Below, piece after piece: positions 24,389 through 31,426 of a stretch of DNA of 61,474 nucleotides. Made by a program: the position numbers and the translations under genes. Each line of letters opens with the position of its first letter. The first letter of the stretch is position 1. The DNA is from Phenylobacterium sp. Root700 (GTDB taxonomy: Bacteria > Pseudomonadota > Alphaproteobacteria > Caulobacterales > Caulobacteraceae), in the NCBI RefSeq assembly GCF_001429025.1, contig NZ_LMHT01000034.1, forward strand, positions 178,888 through 240,361. The letters are read 5' to 3'. The notes beneath the pieces were generated by a model. The model saw only the letters and a list, made by a program, of their open reading frames with translations. It searched no databases and was not told where the DNA came from.

Positions 24389-25227
24389 TCCGCCGCCTCG
24401 CCCCGCCGATCATTCGCGAACTGAAGGGGCAGGCTGATGCGCGCGACGAAGCCATGGACTTCAGGTCCGGCCTCCAGTCGCCCTTCAGCGCCATAGAGGG
24501 CCTCCAGCCGCGCGGCGATGTTCGACAGGCCGATGCCGAAACCGGGCTGCGTCCCGACCACGACGGCGCCGTGATCGGCCACGCTGAGGACCAGGGCGTC
24601 GCCCTGTCTGCGGGCCCGCAGCTCGACGGTGACCGGCCCCTTCGAGGGGGCGACGGCGTGCTTGGAGGCGTTCTCCACGAGGGGCTGCACCAGAAACGGG
24701 GGAACCAGCGCATCACGAAGGTCGGCCGGCAGGTCGATGTCGAAGGTCAGCCGCTCTCCGAAACGGGTCTTCTCGATGTCGAGATAGAAGCCCACCACGT
24801 CCAGCTCCTCGTGCAGAGGCGCCAGCTTGCCCGGGGTTTCGGTCAAGGCGGCTCGGAACAGGTCGGAGAGACGCGCCACGATCAGTTCGGCCTCGGCCTT
24901 GCGGTCCTCGGTGATCAGTTCGGACACGGCGTTGAGGGCGTTGAACAGGAAGTGCGGATTGATCTGCAGCCGCAGGGCGGCGAGTTGCGCCGCCTGGGCG
25001 GCCTCGCGCGCCAGGGCCAGGTTGCGCTCGTGCTCCTGAGCCGCGAAGGCCGAGAGGATGGCGGCGACGCCGCCGCCGAACACCAGATAGACCCAGCCGA
25101 ACAGCAGCCAGTTGTTGGCGACCGCATAATATAGCGGCAGGGCGCGCACCGTGTTGCTGATGGAGACGGTCATCTTGAAGAGGTTCTGGTTCAGGACGCC
25201 CGAGGCCACGGCGGCGACCAGCATCAC
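24385..25227 (-). CDS. LytS-type sensor histidine kinase, N-terminus uncertain
   Basis: A 280-residue kinase from a GTG at 25227 (ATG at 25224 also possible). Two membrane segments (about 1-20 and 33-60) precede the His_kinase domain 'QLAALRLQINPHFLFNALNAVSELI' (phospho-His in NPHFLFN) and an HATPase domain with 'PPFLVQPLVENASKHAV' (N box) and 'GFGIGLSNIAARLEALYG' (G box). Relatives usually have more N-terminal helices. The frame upstream of the GTG remains plausible ('GQIAASIAALVFV'), while an ATG at 25354 opens a neighbouring frame (MRLDLYHSAW). A frameshift or misread around 25240-25320 is therefore possible. It is paired with the LytTR regulator. Confidence 0.8.
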   Translation of the reverse strand: MMLVAAVASGVLNQNLFKMTVSISNTVRALPLYYAVANNWLLFGWVYLVFGGGVAAILSAFAAQEHERNLALAREAAQAAQLAALRLQINPHFLFNALNAVSELITEDRKAEAELIVARLSDLFRAALTETPGKLAPLHEELDVVGFYLDIEKTRFGERLTFDIDLPADLRDALVPPFLVQPLVENASKHAVAPSKGPVTVELRARRQGDALVLSVADHGAVVVGTQPGFGIGLSNIAARLEALYGAEGRLEAGPEVHGFVARISLPLQFANDRRGEAAE

Positions 25228-25352
25228 AAAGACCAGGGCCGCGATGGACGCCGCGATCTGCCCGCGCCGCCCTCGCCGCCCGCCTCGCGCGGCCAGCCGC
25301 CGCCGACGCCGGCCTCAAGCCAGGCCATGCGGAATGGTACAGGTCGAGCCGC

Positions 25353-25469
25353 ATGTGCGCCGCGCAGCCTGATGCGAAGGCCTGCATCCTGAAGGCCTAT
25401 CTGAAGCGTCTCCAGCGCCTGGGACCGATCACGGCGGCGCCGGAAAACCCCGGCGGCGCGCGCGACTAG
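25353..25469 (+). CDS. possible small ORF of 38 residues
   Basis: An ATG at 25353 opens a 38-codon frame encoding a Lys/Leu-rich amphipathic stretch ('KACILKAYLKRLQRLGPI') with codon bias like real genes here. Its TAG shares the CTAG bases with the stop of the convergent PEP-CTERM gene, an arrangement seen at four other gene pairs in this window. There is no strong ribosome binding site. It could be a small gene or a remnant. Confidence 0.3.
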   Translation: MCAAQPDAKACILKAYLKRLQRLGPITAAPENPGGARD

Positions 25470-26083
25470 GCGGCGTAGATGGCGCCGCGGCGGCGGCGCG
25501 CGCTGCGCACCATGCTTCCGGCGGCGCCGAAACCGACGATCATCATCGCCCAGGTCGCGGGTTCGGGCACGGCGCTGGACAGGCCGGTCGTAAAGGTGAG
25601 GTCGTCCATCACCCAGGAGCCGCTGTAGCCGAAGACCTCGACCCGGTTGACCAGACCGCTGTAGCCGCTCGCCAGATAGGTCGCGATGTCGGAGGCTGCG
25701 AAGCTGCCGGTCTCGTGCACCAACTGGCCGTCCAGATAGAGGCGGAAATTGAGGCCCACCGGATTTCCCGAGAAGTAGGCGCCGTTGAACTGGACCGCTT
25801 CGCCGAACTCAAAGCCCGGCGCCGACACCGCGCCCGGTTGGTACTTGGCGTAGTTCGCATAGATCGCGGTCTGGCCCGATGCGGTCGGGAATTGCGGGGT
25901 CGGCAGATCGTAGTGACTGAAATCGCCGCTCCATTTGAGACCGGCATATCCCTCCTGCACCAGACCAACGCCGGTCAGGTCGTCGAAGTTGATTACGGTC
26001 GTGGTGGCCGCGCCGGCGGGCGTCGCCGCCAGGGCGAGGGCCACCGTCGCCGCAGCGAAGGCCAGGCCTTGAAACTTGGTCAT
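25466..26083 (-). CDS. PEP-CTERM (PEPxxWAMMI) exosortase-sorted surface protein
   Basis: A 205-residue exported protein. Signal peptide: MTKFQGLAFAAATVALALAATPAGA|AT. The mature domain is beta-rich ('VINFDDLTGVGLVQEGYAGLKWSG', 'FNGAYFSGNPVGLNFRLYLDGQLVHETGSF', 'VEVFGYSGSWVMDDLTF'), similar to the lectin-like domains often found in such proteins. The C-terminal tripartite signal 'VPEPATWAMMIVGFGAAGSM' plus an Arg cluster is the PEPxxWAMMI variant recognised by exosortase. No exosortase gene is visible in the window. Confidence 0.88.
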   Translation of the reverse strand: MTKFQGLAFAAATVALALAATPAGAATTTVINFDDLTGVGLVQEGYAGLKWSGDFSHYDLPTPQFPTASGQTAIYANYAKYQPGAVSAPGFEFGEAVQFNGAYFSGNPVGLNFRLYLDGQLVHETGSFAASDIATYLASGYSGLVNRVEVFGYSGSWVMDDLTFTTGLSSAVPEPATWAMMIVGFGAAGSMVRSARRRRGAIYAA

Positions 26084-26214
26084 CGAAGCATCCCTTAAGC
26101 GCTGACTCCGCGCCAGCCATTCAAGGGGCGTTTAGCGGCCCAGGTTGCGGCCTTCCCTCGCCGTTCGACCAAGCCGGGCTTCGCCGTGTTAGAATCGCCA
26201 CGGGACAGCTGGAC

Positions 26215-26338
26215 GCGTCCCTCTCCCTCGGGAGAGGTTAGGTGAGGGGCCGCGCAGCGGGTCGGCGCCGATGTCTAGACGGCCACGCAGCAAGCCCCTC
26301 ACCCGGCCACTCCCCGACGGGGAGAGGAGAGGGGCGCT
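26215..26338. repeat. GGGAGAGG/CCCCTCACC palindromic intergenic repeat
   Basis: GTCCCTCTCCCTCGGGAGAGG is followed by GGTGAGGGGC and then, inverted, GCCCCTCACCCGG and CCCCGACGGGGAGAGGAG. It makes nested hairpins typical of the CCCTCTCC-type repeats of many proteobacteria. It lies between the PEP-CTERM and PKHD hydroxylase genes. Confidence 0.6.
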
Positions 26339-26339
26339 C

Positions 26340-26999
26340 TCAGTCCTCGCCCCACATCCGCAGCAGGTTGCCGATGGTCTTATCCAGCAGGAGTTCGGCG
26401 TCCTCGGCGTCCGGGCGGCGGCGGACGCGCTCCAGGTCGAAGAGCAGTTCGCGCTGGTCGGCGCGGCGGATCATGCTCTGCACCCAGCCGACGCAGGCGA
26501 GCCGCACGCCGCTTGTGACCGGCGTGACCCGGTGCAGCTGGCCGGTCGGATAGAGCACCGCCGAACCGGCCGCCGGCCGGAACTCGCGGTCCCCCGCCAG
26601 GTCGCGCAGCAGCAGGGCGCCGCCCTCATAGGTCTGCGGATCGGACAGGAAGAGGGTGAAGCTGATGTCGGTCCGCAGCGGCCAGCCGTCGTCGTCGTAC
26701 ATAGCAGCGTTATCGGCGTGCAGGCCGTACTGCTGGCCTGGGCCATAGCGCGAGAACATCAGGCTGGACCAGCGGGCGGGCCGCACCAGGCTTCGGAACG
26801 TGGGATGGGTTTCGAGCGCGAGCCGCACCTTGCGCGCCAGGTCGATCACGCCAGGGTCGTCGCCGCGAGCCTGTTCGTTCAGCTTCACGCGTTCAGCGGC
26901 GGCGCCGGCGGTGGCGCGGCCGTCACGGAACGGGGCGCCGGCCAGGCCTTGCTGGACGGCGAGCAGCTGCCCCGGATCCAGCACGTCTAGAACGATCAA
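26340..26999 (-). CDS. Fe(II)/2-oxoglutarate-dependent PKHD-type hydroxylase (PiuC-like)
   Basis: A 219-residue dioxygenase of the double-stranded beta-helix fold. The metal-binding H-x-D is in 'YGLHADNAAMY' (about residue 95), the distal His in 'PTGQLHRVTPVTSGVR' (about 158), and the Arg that binds 2-oxoglutarate is in that last motif. PiuC relatives are often iron-regulated and linked to TonB receptors, but none is adjacent here. Cytoplasmic. Confidence 0.85.
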   Translation of the reverse strand: MIVLDVLDPGQLLAVQQGLAGAPFRDGRATAGAAAERVKLNEQARGDDPGVIDLARKVRLALETHPTFRSLVRPARWSSLMFSRYGPGQQYGLHADNAAMYDDDGWPLRTDISFTLFLSDPQTYEGGALLLRDLAGDREFRPAAGSAVLYPTGQLHRVTPVTSGVRLACVGWVQSMIRRADQRELLFDLERVRRRPDAEDAELLLDKTIGNLLRMWGED

Positions 27000-27244
27000 G
27001 CCACGTCTCCTCGTCGGTCTCGCCGGGCGCCGATCCTCTTTTCACCTCGCAAGGCGCGGCGGCAAGGCCGCAACGCCACGAGGGGGCTTGCCAGGCGGGC
27101 GGCGGGCTCCCATCTGGTGGGCGCGGACCGGGCCCCTCTGGTGATCGCCGACCTGGTCGGTGGTTGCGATGTCGGACGTATCACGTCGCCACGTGAGGCC
27201 GGCCCTGAAGCTGTCGCGCCTCCATCGCCCAGAAGGAAGCCTCG

Positions 27245-27595
27245 ATGCCCCTGCTCCTATGCCCCAACGACGACACCTCCATGCAGACCGTGGACCGCGC
27301 CGGCGTTCAGTTTGACATGTGCCCGACCTGCCGGGGCGTGTGGCTCGATCGCGGGGAGTTGGAGAAGCTTATGGCCGCCGGGGCTCAAGCCCCCGCGCCG
27401 GCGCCCGGGATGAGCGCGCCTGCGCCGGCTCCCATGGCTCCGCCGCCCCAGGCGGCGACGCCCTGGAACACCGGATACGGCGAACGCGGTGAGCGCGGGG
27501 AATATGGCGAGCGCGGCGAGTACGGGGAGCGCGGCGAATACGGCCATGGCGGCTATCGCAAGAAGCGCCACTCGATCTTCGACATTTTCGACTGA
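27245..27595 (+). CDS. TFIIB-type zinc-ribbon protein with Gly-Glu-Arg-Tyr repeat tail
   Basis: A 116-residue protein. The N-terminal 45 residues form a zf-TFIIB domain (PF13453 type): 'LLCPNDDTSM' ... 'FDMCPTCRGVWLDRGELEKLM', although the first pair reads C-P-N-D, so one expected zinc ligand is replaced by Asp. An Ala/Pro linker (about 47-75) leads to tandem repeats of GERGEY (about 78-100) and a basic/acidic end 'YRKKRHSIFDIFD'. Relatives are widespread small cytoplasmic proteins of unknown role. A strong terminator follows 36 bp later. Confidence 0.75.
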   Translation: MPLLLCPNDDTSMQTVDRAGVQFDMCPTCRGVWLDRGELEKLMAAGAQAPAPAPGMSAPAPAPMAPPPQAATPWNTGYGERGERGEYGERGEYGERGEYGHGGYRKKRHSIFDIFD

Positions 27596-27631
27596 GGCCC
27601 TGGCGCAACCGCGCCCTGGCCCAGATACGTC

Positions 27632-27661
27632 AACGGCTCCGATGACCTCGGAGCCGTTTTG
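27632..27661 (+). terminator. rho-independent terminator of the zinc-ribbon gene
   Basis: AACGGCTCCGA and TCGGAGCCGTT form a perfect 11-bp stem with a 5-nt loop (TGACC), running into TTTTGC on the plus strand. Confidence 0.85.
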
Positions 27662-27664
27662 CTA

Positions 27665-27691
27665 TGGGTCCCGGCTTTCGCCGGGATGAGC
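27665..27691. repeat. short palindromic repeat (GGGTCCCGGCTTTCGCCGGGATGAG)
   Basis: A single hairpin unit of the GGGTCCC...GGGATGAGCGG family, between the terminator and the end of nrdA. It equals one arm of the larger elements at 45619-45726 and 58321-58445. Confidence 0.6.
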
Positions 27692-27725
27692 GGGGTTGGT
27701 CGGGCCGCCGAGGCGGCCCTTAAGC

Positions 27726-29591
27726 CTATTGGCAGGCCAGGCACTCGTCGTAGTCGACGCGCTCGGTCGGGCCGGTGTCCATCATGACGATACCCTCGCC
27801 GCCGGCGTGGGCGGCGCGCTGCACCGACTTGGAGCGCAGGTAGTAGAGCGACTTGCAGCCCCGCTCCCAGGCCTGCCAGTGCAGCATGTGCAGGTCCCAC
27901 TTATCGACGTCGCCCGGCAGGAAGATGTTCACCGACTGCGACTGGCAGATGTCGGGCGTGCGGTCGGCGGCCAGTTCGATCACCCAGCGCTGATCCAGCT
28001 CGAAGGCGGTCTTGTAGACGTCCTTCTCATCCTGGCTGAGGAAGTCGAGGTGCTGGACCGAGCCCTCGTTCTCCAAGATCGTGTCCCAGACGCCGGCGGT
28101 GTTCTTGCCCTTCCCGTCGAGCACGCGCTCCAGATAGGGGTTCTTGACGGCGAAGGAGCCCGACAGGGTCTTGTGGGTGTAGATGTTGGCCGGGATCGGC
28201 TCGATGCCGGCGCTGGTGCCGCCGCAGATGATCGAGATCGAGGCGGTGGGGGCGATGGCCAGCTTGTGGCTGAAGCGCTCCATCACACCACGGTCGGCGG
28301 CGTCCGGGCACGGGCCGCGCTCTTCGGCCAGCACGCGCGAGGCCGCGTCGCACTGACGGCGCAGGTGCTTGAAGAGGCGCATGTTCCAGGACTTGGCCAG
28401 GGCGCTCTCGAACGGCACGTTCTGCATCTGCAAGAACGAGTGGAAGCCCATCAGGCCCAGGCCCACCGAACGCTCGCGCATGGCGGCATAGGCGGCGTTC
28501 TTCATGTCGGCCGGAGCGTTCGAGATGAAGTCCTGCAGCACGTTGTCGAGGAAGCGCATGACGTCCTCGATGAAGGTCGGGTGGTCGCGCCATTCCATGA
28601 ACTTCTCGGCGTTGACCGAGGAGAGGCAGCAGACCGCGGTGCGGTCGTGGCCCAGGTGGTCAACGCCGGTGTGGAGCATGATCTCCGAGCACAGGTTCGA
28701 CTGGCGCACCGACAGGCCGAGCTCGCGCTGATGCTGCGGCATCGAGCGGTTCACGGTGTCGGAGAAGATCAGGTAGGGCTCGCCGGTCTGCAGGCGGATC
28801 TCGAGGATCTTCTGCCAGAGCGAGCGGGCGTCGACCTCACGCAGGACCTCGTTGTCCTTGGGCGAGCGCAGGCCGAACATTTCGCCGGCGCGGACCGCTT
28901 CCATGAACTCGTCGGTGATCGAGATGCCGTGGTGCAGGTTCAGCGACTTGCGGTTGAAGTCGCCCGAGGGTTTGCGGATCTCGAGGAACTCCTCGATCTC
29001 CGGGTGGTGGATGTCGAGATAGACCGCGGCCGAACCGCGGCGCAGCGAGCCCTGGCTGATGGCGAGGGTCAGGCTGTCCATCACGCGGATGAAGGGGATG
29101 ATGCCGCTGGTCTGGCCCGCGCCCTTCACCTTTTCGCCGATGGAGCGCACGCCGCCCCAGTAGGTGCCGATGCCACCGCCGTTGGAGGCCAGGGCGACGT
29201 TCTCGTTCCAGACGCTCTGGATGCCGCCGAGGCTGTCGCCGACCGCGTTCAGGAAGCAGGAGATCGGCAGGCCGCGGCCCGCGCCGCCGTTCGACAGCAC
29301 CGGGGTGGCCGGCATGAACCAGAGGTTGGAGATGTAGTCGTAGATCCGTTGGGCGTGGTCGGCGTCGTCGGCATAGGCCGTGGCGACCCGGGCGAACATG
29401 TCCTGGTAGCTCTCGCCGGCCAGCAGGTAGCGGTCTTCCAGGGTGGTCTTGCCGAAGTCGGTCAGCAGCGCGTCGCGCGAGCGGTCGACCTCGACCTTGC
29501 GGACGAGCTGAAGCTGCGGTCGATCGGACCGATCAGACGCCGCCTGGGTCGCTTCCGAAACCGTCCGCATTACCGCTTCGCCGCTGCTCAT
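27726..29591 (-). CDS. nrdA: ribonucleoside-diphosphate reductase, alpha (catalytic) subunit
   Basis: I place the start at the ATG at 29591 (MSSGEAVMRTVSEATQAA), giving 621 residues; an in-frame extension to 29690 would run through the NrdR-like box and is rejected. Catalytic elements are visible: the substrate-reducing cysteine pair ('PISCFLNAVGDSLGG' and 'AVCCLSSVNAEKF'), the thiyl-radical cysteine in 'QSNLCSEIML', 'PTASISIICGGTSAGIEPI', and a C-terminal redox pair in 'DYDECLACQ'. The N-terminus is short, without an obvious ATP-cone. It works with NrdB (7157-8191), encoded 20 kb away. Upstream lie paired NrdR-like boxes, a CtrA-type box and GANTC sites. Confidence 0.95.
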   Translation of the reverse strand: MSSGEAVMRTVSEATQAASDRSDRPQLQLVRKVEVDRSRDALLTDFGKTTLEDRYLLAGESYQDMFARVATAYADDADHAQRIYDYISNLWFMPATPVLSNGGAGRGLPISCFLNAVGDSLGGIQSVWNENVALASNGGGIGTYWGGVRSIGEKVKGAGQTSGIIPFIRVMDSLTLAISQGSLRRGSAAVYLDIHHPEIEEFLEIRKPSGDFNRKSLNLHHGISITDEFMEAVRAGEMFGLRSPKDNEVLREVDARSLWQKILEIRLQTGEPYLIFSDTVNRSMPQHQRELGLSVRQSNLCSEIMLHTGVDHLGHDRTAVCCLSSVNAEKFMEWRDHPTFIEDVMRFLDNVLQDFISNAPADMKNAAYAAMRERSVGLGLMGFHSFLQMQNVPFESALAKSWNMRLFKHLRRQCDAASRVLAEERGPCPDAADRGVMERFSHKLAIAPTASISIICGGTSAGIEPIPANIYTHKTLSGSFAVKNPYLERVLDGKGKNTAGVWDTILENEGSVQHLDFLSQDEKDVYKTAFELDQRWVIELAADRTPDICQSQSVNIFLPGDVDKWDLHMLHWQAWERGCKSLYYLRSKSVQRAAHAGGEGIVMMDTGPTERVDYDECLACQ

Positions 29592-29649
29592 GACCCAAAA
29601 CCCATAACTATCAGACGTTTCTCTCCGGGACACCGCCCGGCCGCTTCCA

Positions 29650-29697
29650 TCGCTATATCTAGTGGCAGCCCCGCCCTCGATACGCATCATATGGGGC
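29650..29697 (-). promoter_or_regulatory. pair of NrdR-like boxes upstream of nrdA
   Basis: Box 1 (29650-29665, TCGCTATATCTAGTGG) matches about 12 of 16 positions of acaCwAtATaTwGtgt. Box 2 (29682-29697, ACGCATCATATGGGGC) matches about 10. They are 32 bp apart. Box 1 starts 59 bp from the nrdA ATG, exactly as at nrdB, and shares the core ATCTAGTG with box 1 of nrdB. Confidence 0.65.
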
Positions 29698-29753
29698 CAT
29701 GAAGGCTAATGACTCGTCAACGGGGATGAGCACTCGTCCCCATGAGTTTTTAT

Positions 29754-29768
29754 TTAACGAAAGGTTAA
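29754..29768. promoter_or_regulatory. CtrA-type box TTAA-N7-TTAA
   Basis: TTAACGAAAGGTTAA matches the full CtrA recognition pattern. It lies between nrdA and the riboswitch. GANTC (CcrM) sites occur at 29711, 29812 and 29874. Two 8-of-9 DnaA-box-like sequences, TTTTCCACA (29799-29807) and CTATCCACA (29909-29917), are nearby. Confidence 0.55.
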
Positions 29769-29916
29769 CGCCGATCTTGACTGGTTGCTGCGCTTGAGTT
29801 TTCCACAGGCCGACTCGTGACGCGGAAGGGGTCTGCTCACGCGCATGTGAATGCCCGCAGCCGACGAAGTCGCGAGTCGTTCTCACTTGCCCACCATTCA
29901 TCCCCACCCTATCCAC

Positions 29917-30100
29917 ACCCCGTCACTGGGGAGTAGCCGCCCGTAGCTCCAACGGGGGATGCGTCAACAAACTTGCAGACGGCCTTTTTGGCTCGATGCA
30001 TGGCGTATCCAGCAAGTGCTTGGCGAGACCTTTGGCTTTCGTGTGTCGGTCCATAGCGGGGTCGGCGGCGCGGAAAGCCATTGGTATGTCTCGACCCCGC
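29917..30100 (+). ncRNA. yybP-ykoY manganese riboswitch and expression platform
   Basis: The two conserved signatures of this class are present in order: GGGGAGTAGCC (29928-29938), then GTCAACA (29963-29969) and GGCGAGACC (30022-30030). ACTTGC (29971-29976) and GCAAGT (30012-30017) can pair as an internal helix, and GACC (30027-30030) with GGTC (30048-30051). ACCCCGT (29917-29923) can close the aptamer with GCGGGGT (30056-30062). The same 3' strand, GCGGGGTCG (30056-30064), alternatively pairs perfectly with CGACCCCGC (30092-30100) just before the start codon at 30117. This gives a simple two-state switch for the GDT1 gene. Confidence 0.8.
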
Positions 30101-30116
30101 CCTGGACGTCTGCTCG

Positions 30117-30680
30117 ATGGAAGCTTTCCTCGTCTCAACCGGCCTCGTGGCCGTCGCCGAAATTGGCGACAAGACTCAACTGCTGGCGATTCTGCTCGCC
30201 GCGCGATTCCGCAAACCGGTCCCGATCATCCTCGGCATCCTGGTGGCGACGATGGGCAACCACGCCCTGGCCGCGATGGTCGGCGTGGCGGCCGGCGAAT
30301 TCCTGCAAGGTCCGTGGATGAAGTGGGTGCTGGGCCTGGCCTTCATCGCCTTCGCCGGCTGGGCGCTGATTCCCGACAAGTTCGAGGACGGCGACGCCCC
30401 GCGCGAGCGGGCCGGCGCCTCGGTGTTCATCACCACCATGATCGCCTTCTTCTTCGTGGAGATGGGCGACAAGACCCAGGTGGCGACGGTGGCCCTGGCC
30501 GCCAAGTTCCATCAGGTGCTGCTGGTCGCGGCCGGCACCACGCTGGGCATGATGATCGCCAACGTCCCGGCCGTGCTGATCGGCGAGGCCGCGGCCACCC
30601 GCCTGCCGCTGAAATACATCCGCTGGGCGGCCGCTGCCTCGTTCGCCGCCATCGGCGTGTGGATCCTGGTCGCGGGGTAG
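30117..30680 (+). CDS. TMEM165/GDT1 (UPF0016) family manganese exporter
   Basis: The start is the ATG at 30117 (MEAFLVSTGLVAVAEIGD); the longer frame to 30081 would overlap the riboswitch. The 187-residue membrane protein has the two inverted family motifs 'AEIGDKTQLLAILLAARF' (about residue 14) and 'VEMGDKTQVATVALAAKF' (about 115), each in a transmembrane helix, and about six helices in all. The family exports Mn2+ (or Ca2+). The upstream Mn2+ riboswitch strongly supports a manganese role. A three-fold 16-bp tandem repeat begins at its last codons. Confidence 0.92.
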   Translation: MEAFLVSTGLVAVAEIGDKTQLLAILLAARFRKPVPIILGILVATMGNHALAAMVGVAAGEFLQGPWMKWVLGLAFIAFAGWALIPDKFEDGDAPRERAGASVFITTMIAFFFVEMGDKTQVATVALAAKFHQVLLVAAGTTLGMMIANVPAVLIGEAAATRLPLKYIRWAAAASFAAIGVWILVAG

Positions 30681-30721
30681 CGGCGGAGCGGGGTAGCGGC
30701 GGAACGGGGTAGCGGCGGAAC
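30674..30721. repeat. three tandem copies of GGGGTAGCGGCGGARC
   Basis: Copies at 30674-30689, 30690-30705 and 30706-30721. The first contains the stop codon of the GDT1 gene, so the gene end appears to have been duplicated by slippage. Each copy carries the TAG. It lies just beyond the end of the convergent TetR gene. Confidence 0.75.
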
Positions 30722-30730
30722 GGGGCGCCC

Positions 30731-31309
30731 TTAACGGGGCGCCTTCAGCCCGGCCATGAACACGCCGATCAGGCGGCGGGCGCTGGGCTCCCAGCCGGGC
30801 TGGTCGTAGCCGTGGCTGAGGCCGACCATGGCGCGGTAGACGTCCTCTGGTCCGATCTCCGGCAGGACCTCGCCGCTGGCGACGGCGGCGCGGGTCAGCT
30901 TGGCCAGGGCGTCGGTGATCGCCGCGCCGGAGGAGGCGTAGACCTGCGCGCCCTCGCCGGACGAGGCGCGCAGGGCCGGCGCGATCACCCGCTTGGTCGC
31001 CATGTAGTCGACCAGCATGTGGAGCCAGGCCTCCAGCGCCTCCAGGGCCGGGCGCGCGGCCAGCAGGGCGTCGGCCGACGTGGCCAGTTGATCGACCTCG
31101 CGCCGATAGACGGCGGTCAGCAGGGCGTCGCGGGTCGGGAAGTGGCGGTAGAGGGTGCCGATGCCCAGGCCGGCCCGGCGGGCGATCTCTTCCAGCGGCA
31201 CGTCGGCGCCGACCTCAGCGAACGCGATCTTGGCGGCTTCCAGCAGTTGCTCGCGATTGCGCAGGCTGTCGGCGCGCGGCTTGCGCTCTTTCTCCGGCCC
31301 GACGCTCAC
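30731..31309 (-). CDS. TetR/AcrR-family transcriptional regulator
   Basis: The start is a GTG at 31309 with AAGGAG 5 bp upstream; longer frames are shadows of the divergent SDR gene. The 192-residue protein has the TetR helix-turn-helix (about 15-60; 'REQLLEAAKIAFAEVGADVPLEEIARRAGLGIGTLYRHFPTRDALL') and a helical ligand domain of the type often annotated SbtR-like at its C-terminus. It diverges from an SDR gene. Two palindromes, GGAGGCTGCCTCC and GGAGGTCGCCTCC, in the shared promoter are its likely operators. Confidence 0.88.
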   Translation of the reverse strand: MSVGPEKERKPRADSLRNREQLLEAAKIAFAEVGADVPLEEIARRAGLGIGTLYRHFPTRDALLTAVYRREVDQLATSADALLAARPALEALEAWLHMLVDYMATKRVIAPALRASSGEGAQVYASSGAAITDALAKLTRAAVASGEVLPEIGPEDVYRAMVGLSHGYDQPGWEPSARRLIGVFMAGLKAPR

Positions 31310-31318
31310 GATGGCTCC

Positions 31319-31363
31319 TTGGAAAACGGAGGCTGCCTCCGCATATAATCGGAGGTCGCCTCC
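31319..31363. promoter_or_regulatory. divergent promoter with two TetR operator palindromes
   Basis: Operator 1 is the perfect palindrome CGGAGGC-T-GCCTCCG (31327-31341). Operator 2 is GGAGG-TCG-CCTCC (31351-31363). Their centres are 23 bp apart. A consensus TATAAT (31344-31349) sits between them, with TTGGAA (31319-31324) as a possible -35, spacer 19. Binding would occlude the SDR promoter. Confidence 0.7.
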
Positions 31364-31426
31364 ACTTCCTATAGATGGGCGGGACGGCCCCTGACAACGA
31401 CCCCTTTCTTGCGGAGAGTTAAGTCC

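Noticed and set aside
26215..26338. Possible CRISPR-like repeats
   Set aside because: The repeats are inverted, not direct and regularly spaced, and no cas genes are present; they are palindromic intergenic elements.
29592..29690. N-terminal extension of nrdA to 29690
   Set aside because: It would run through an NrdR-like box, has no ribosome binding site and adds residues without similarity to the family.
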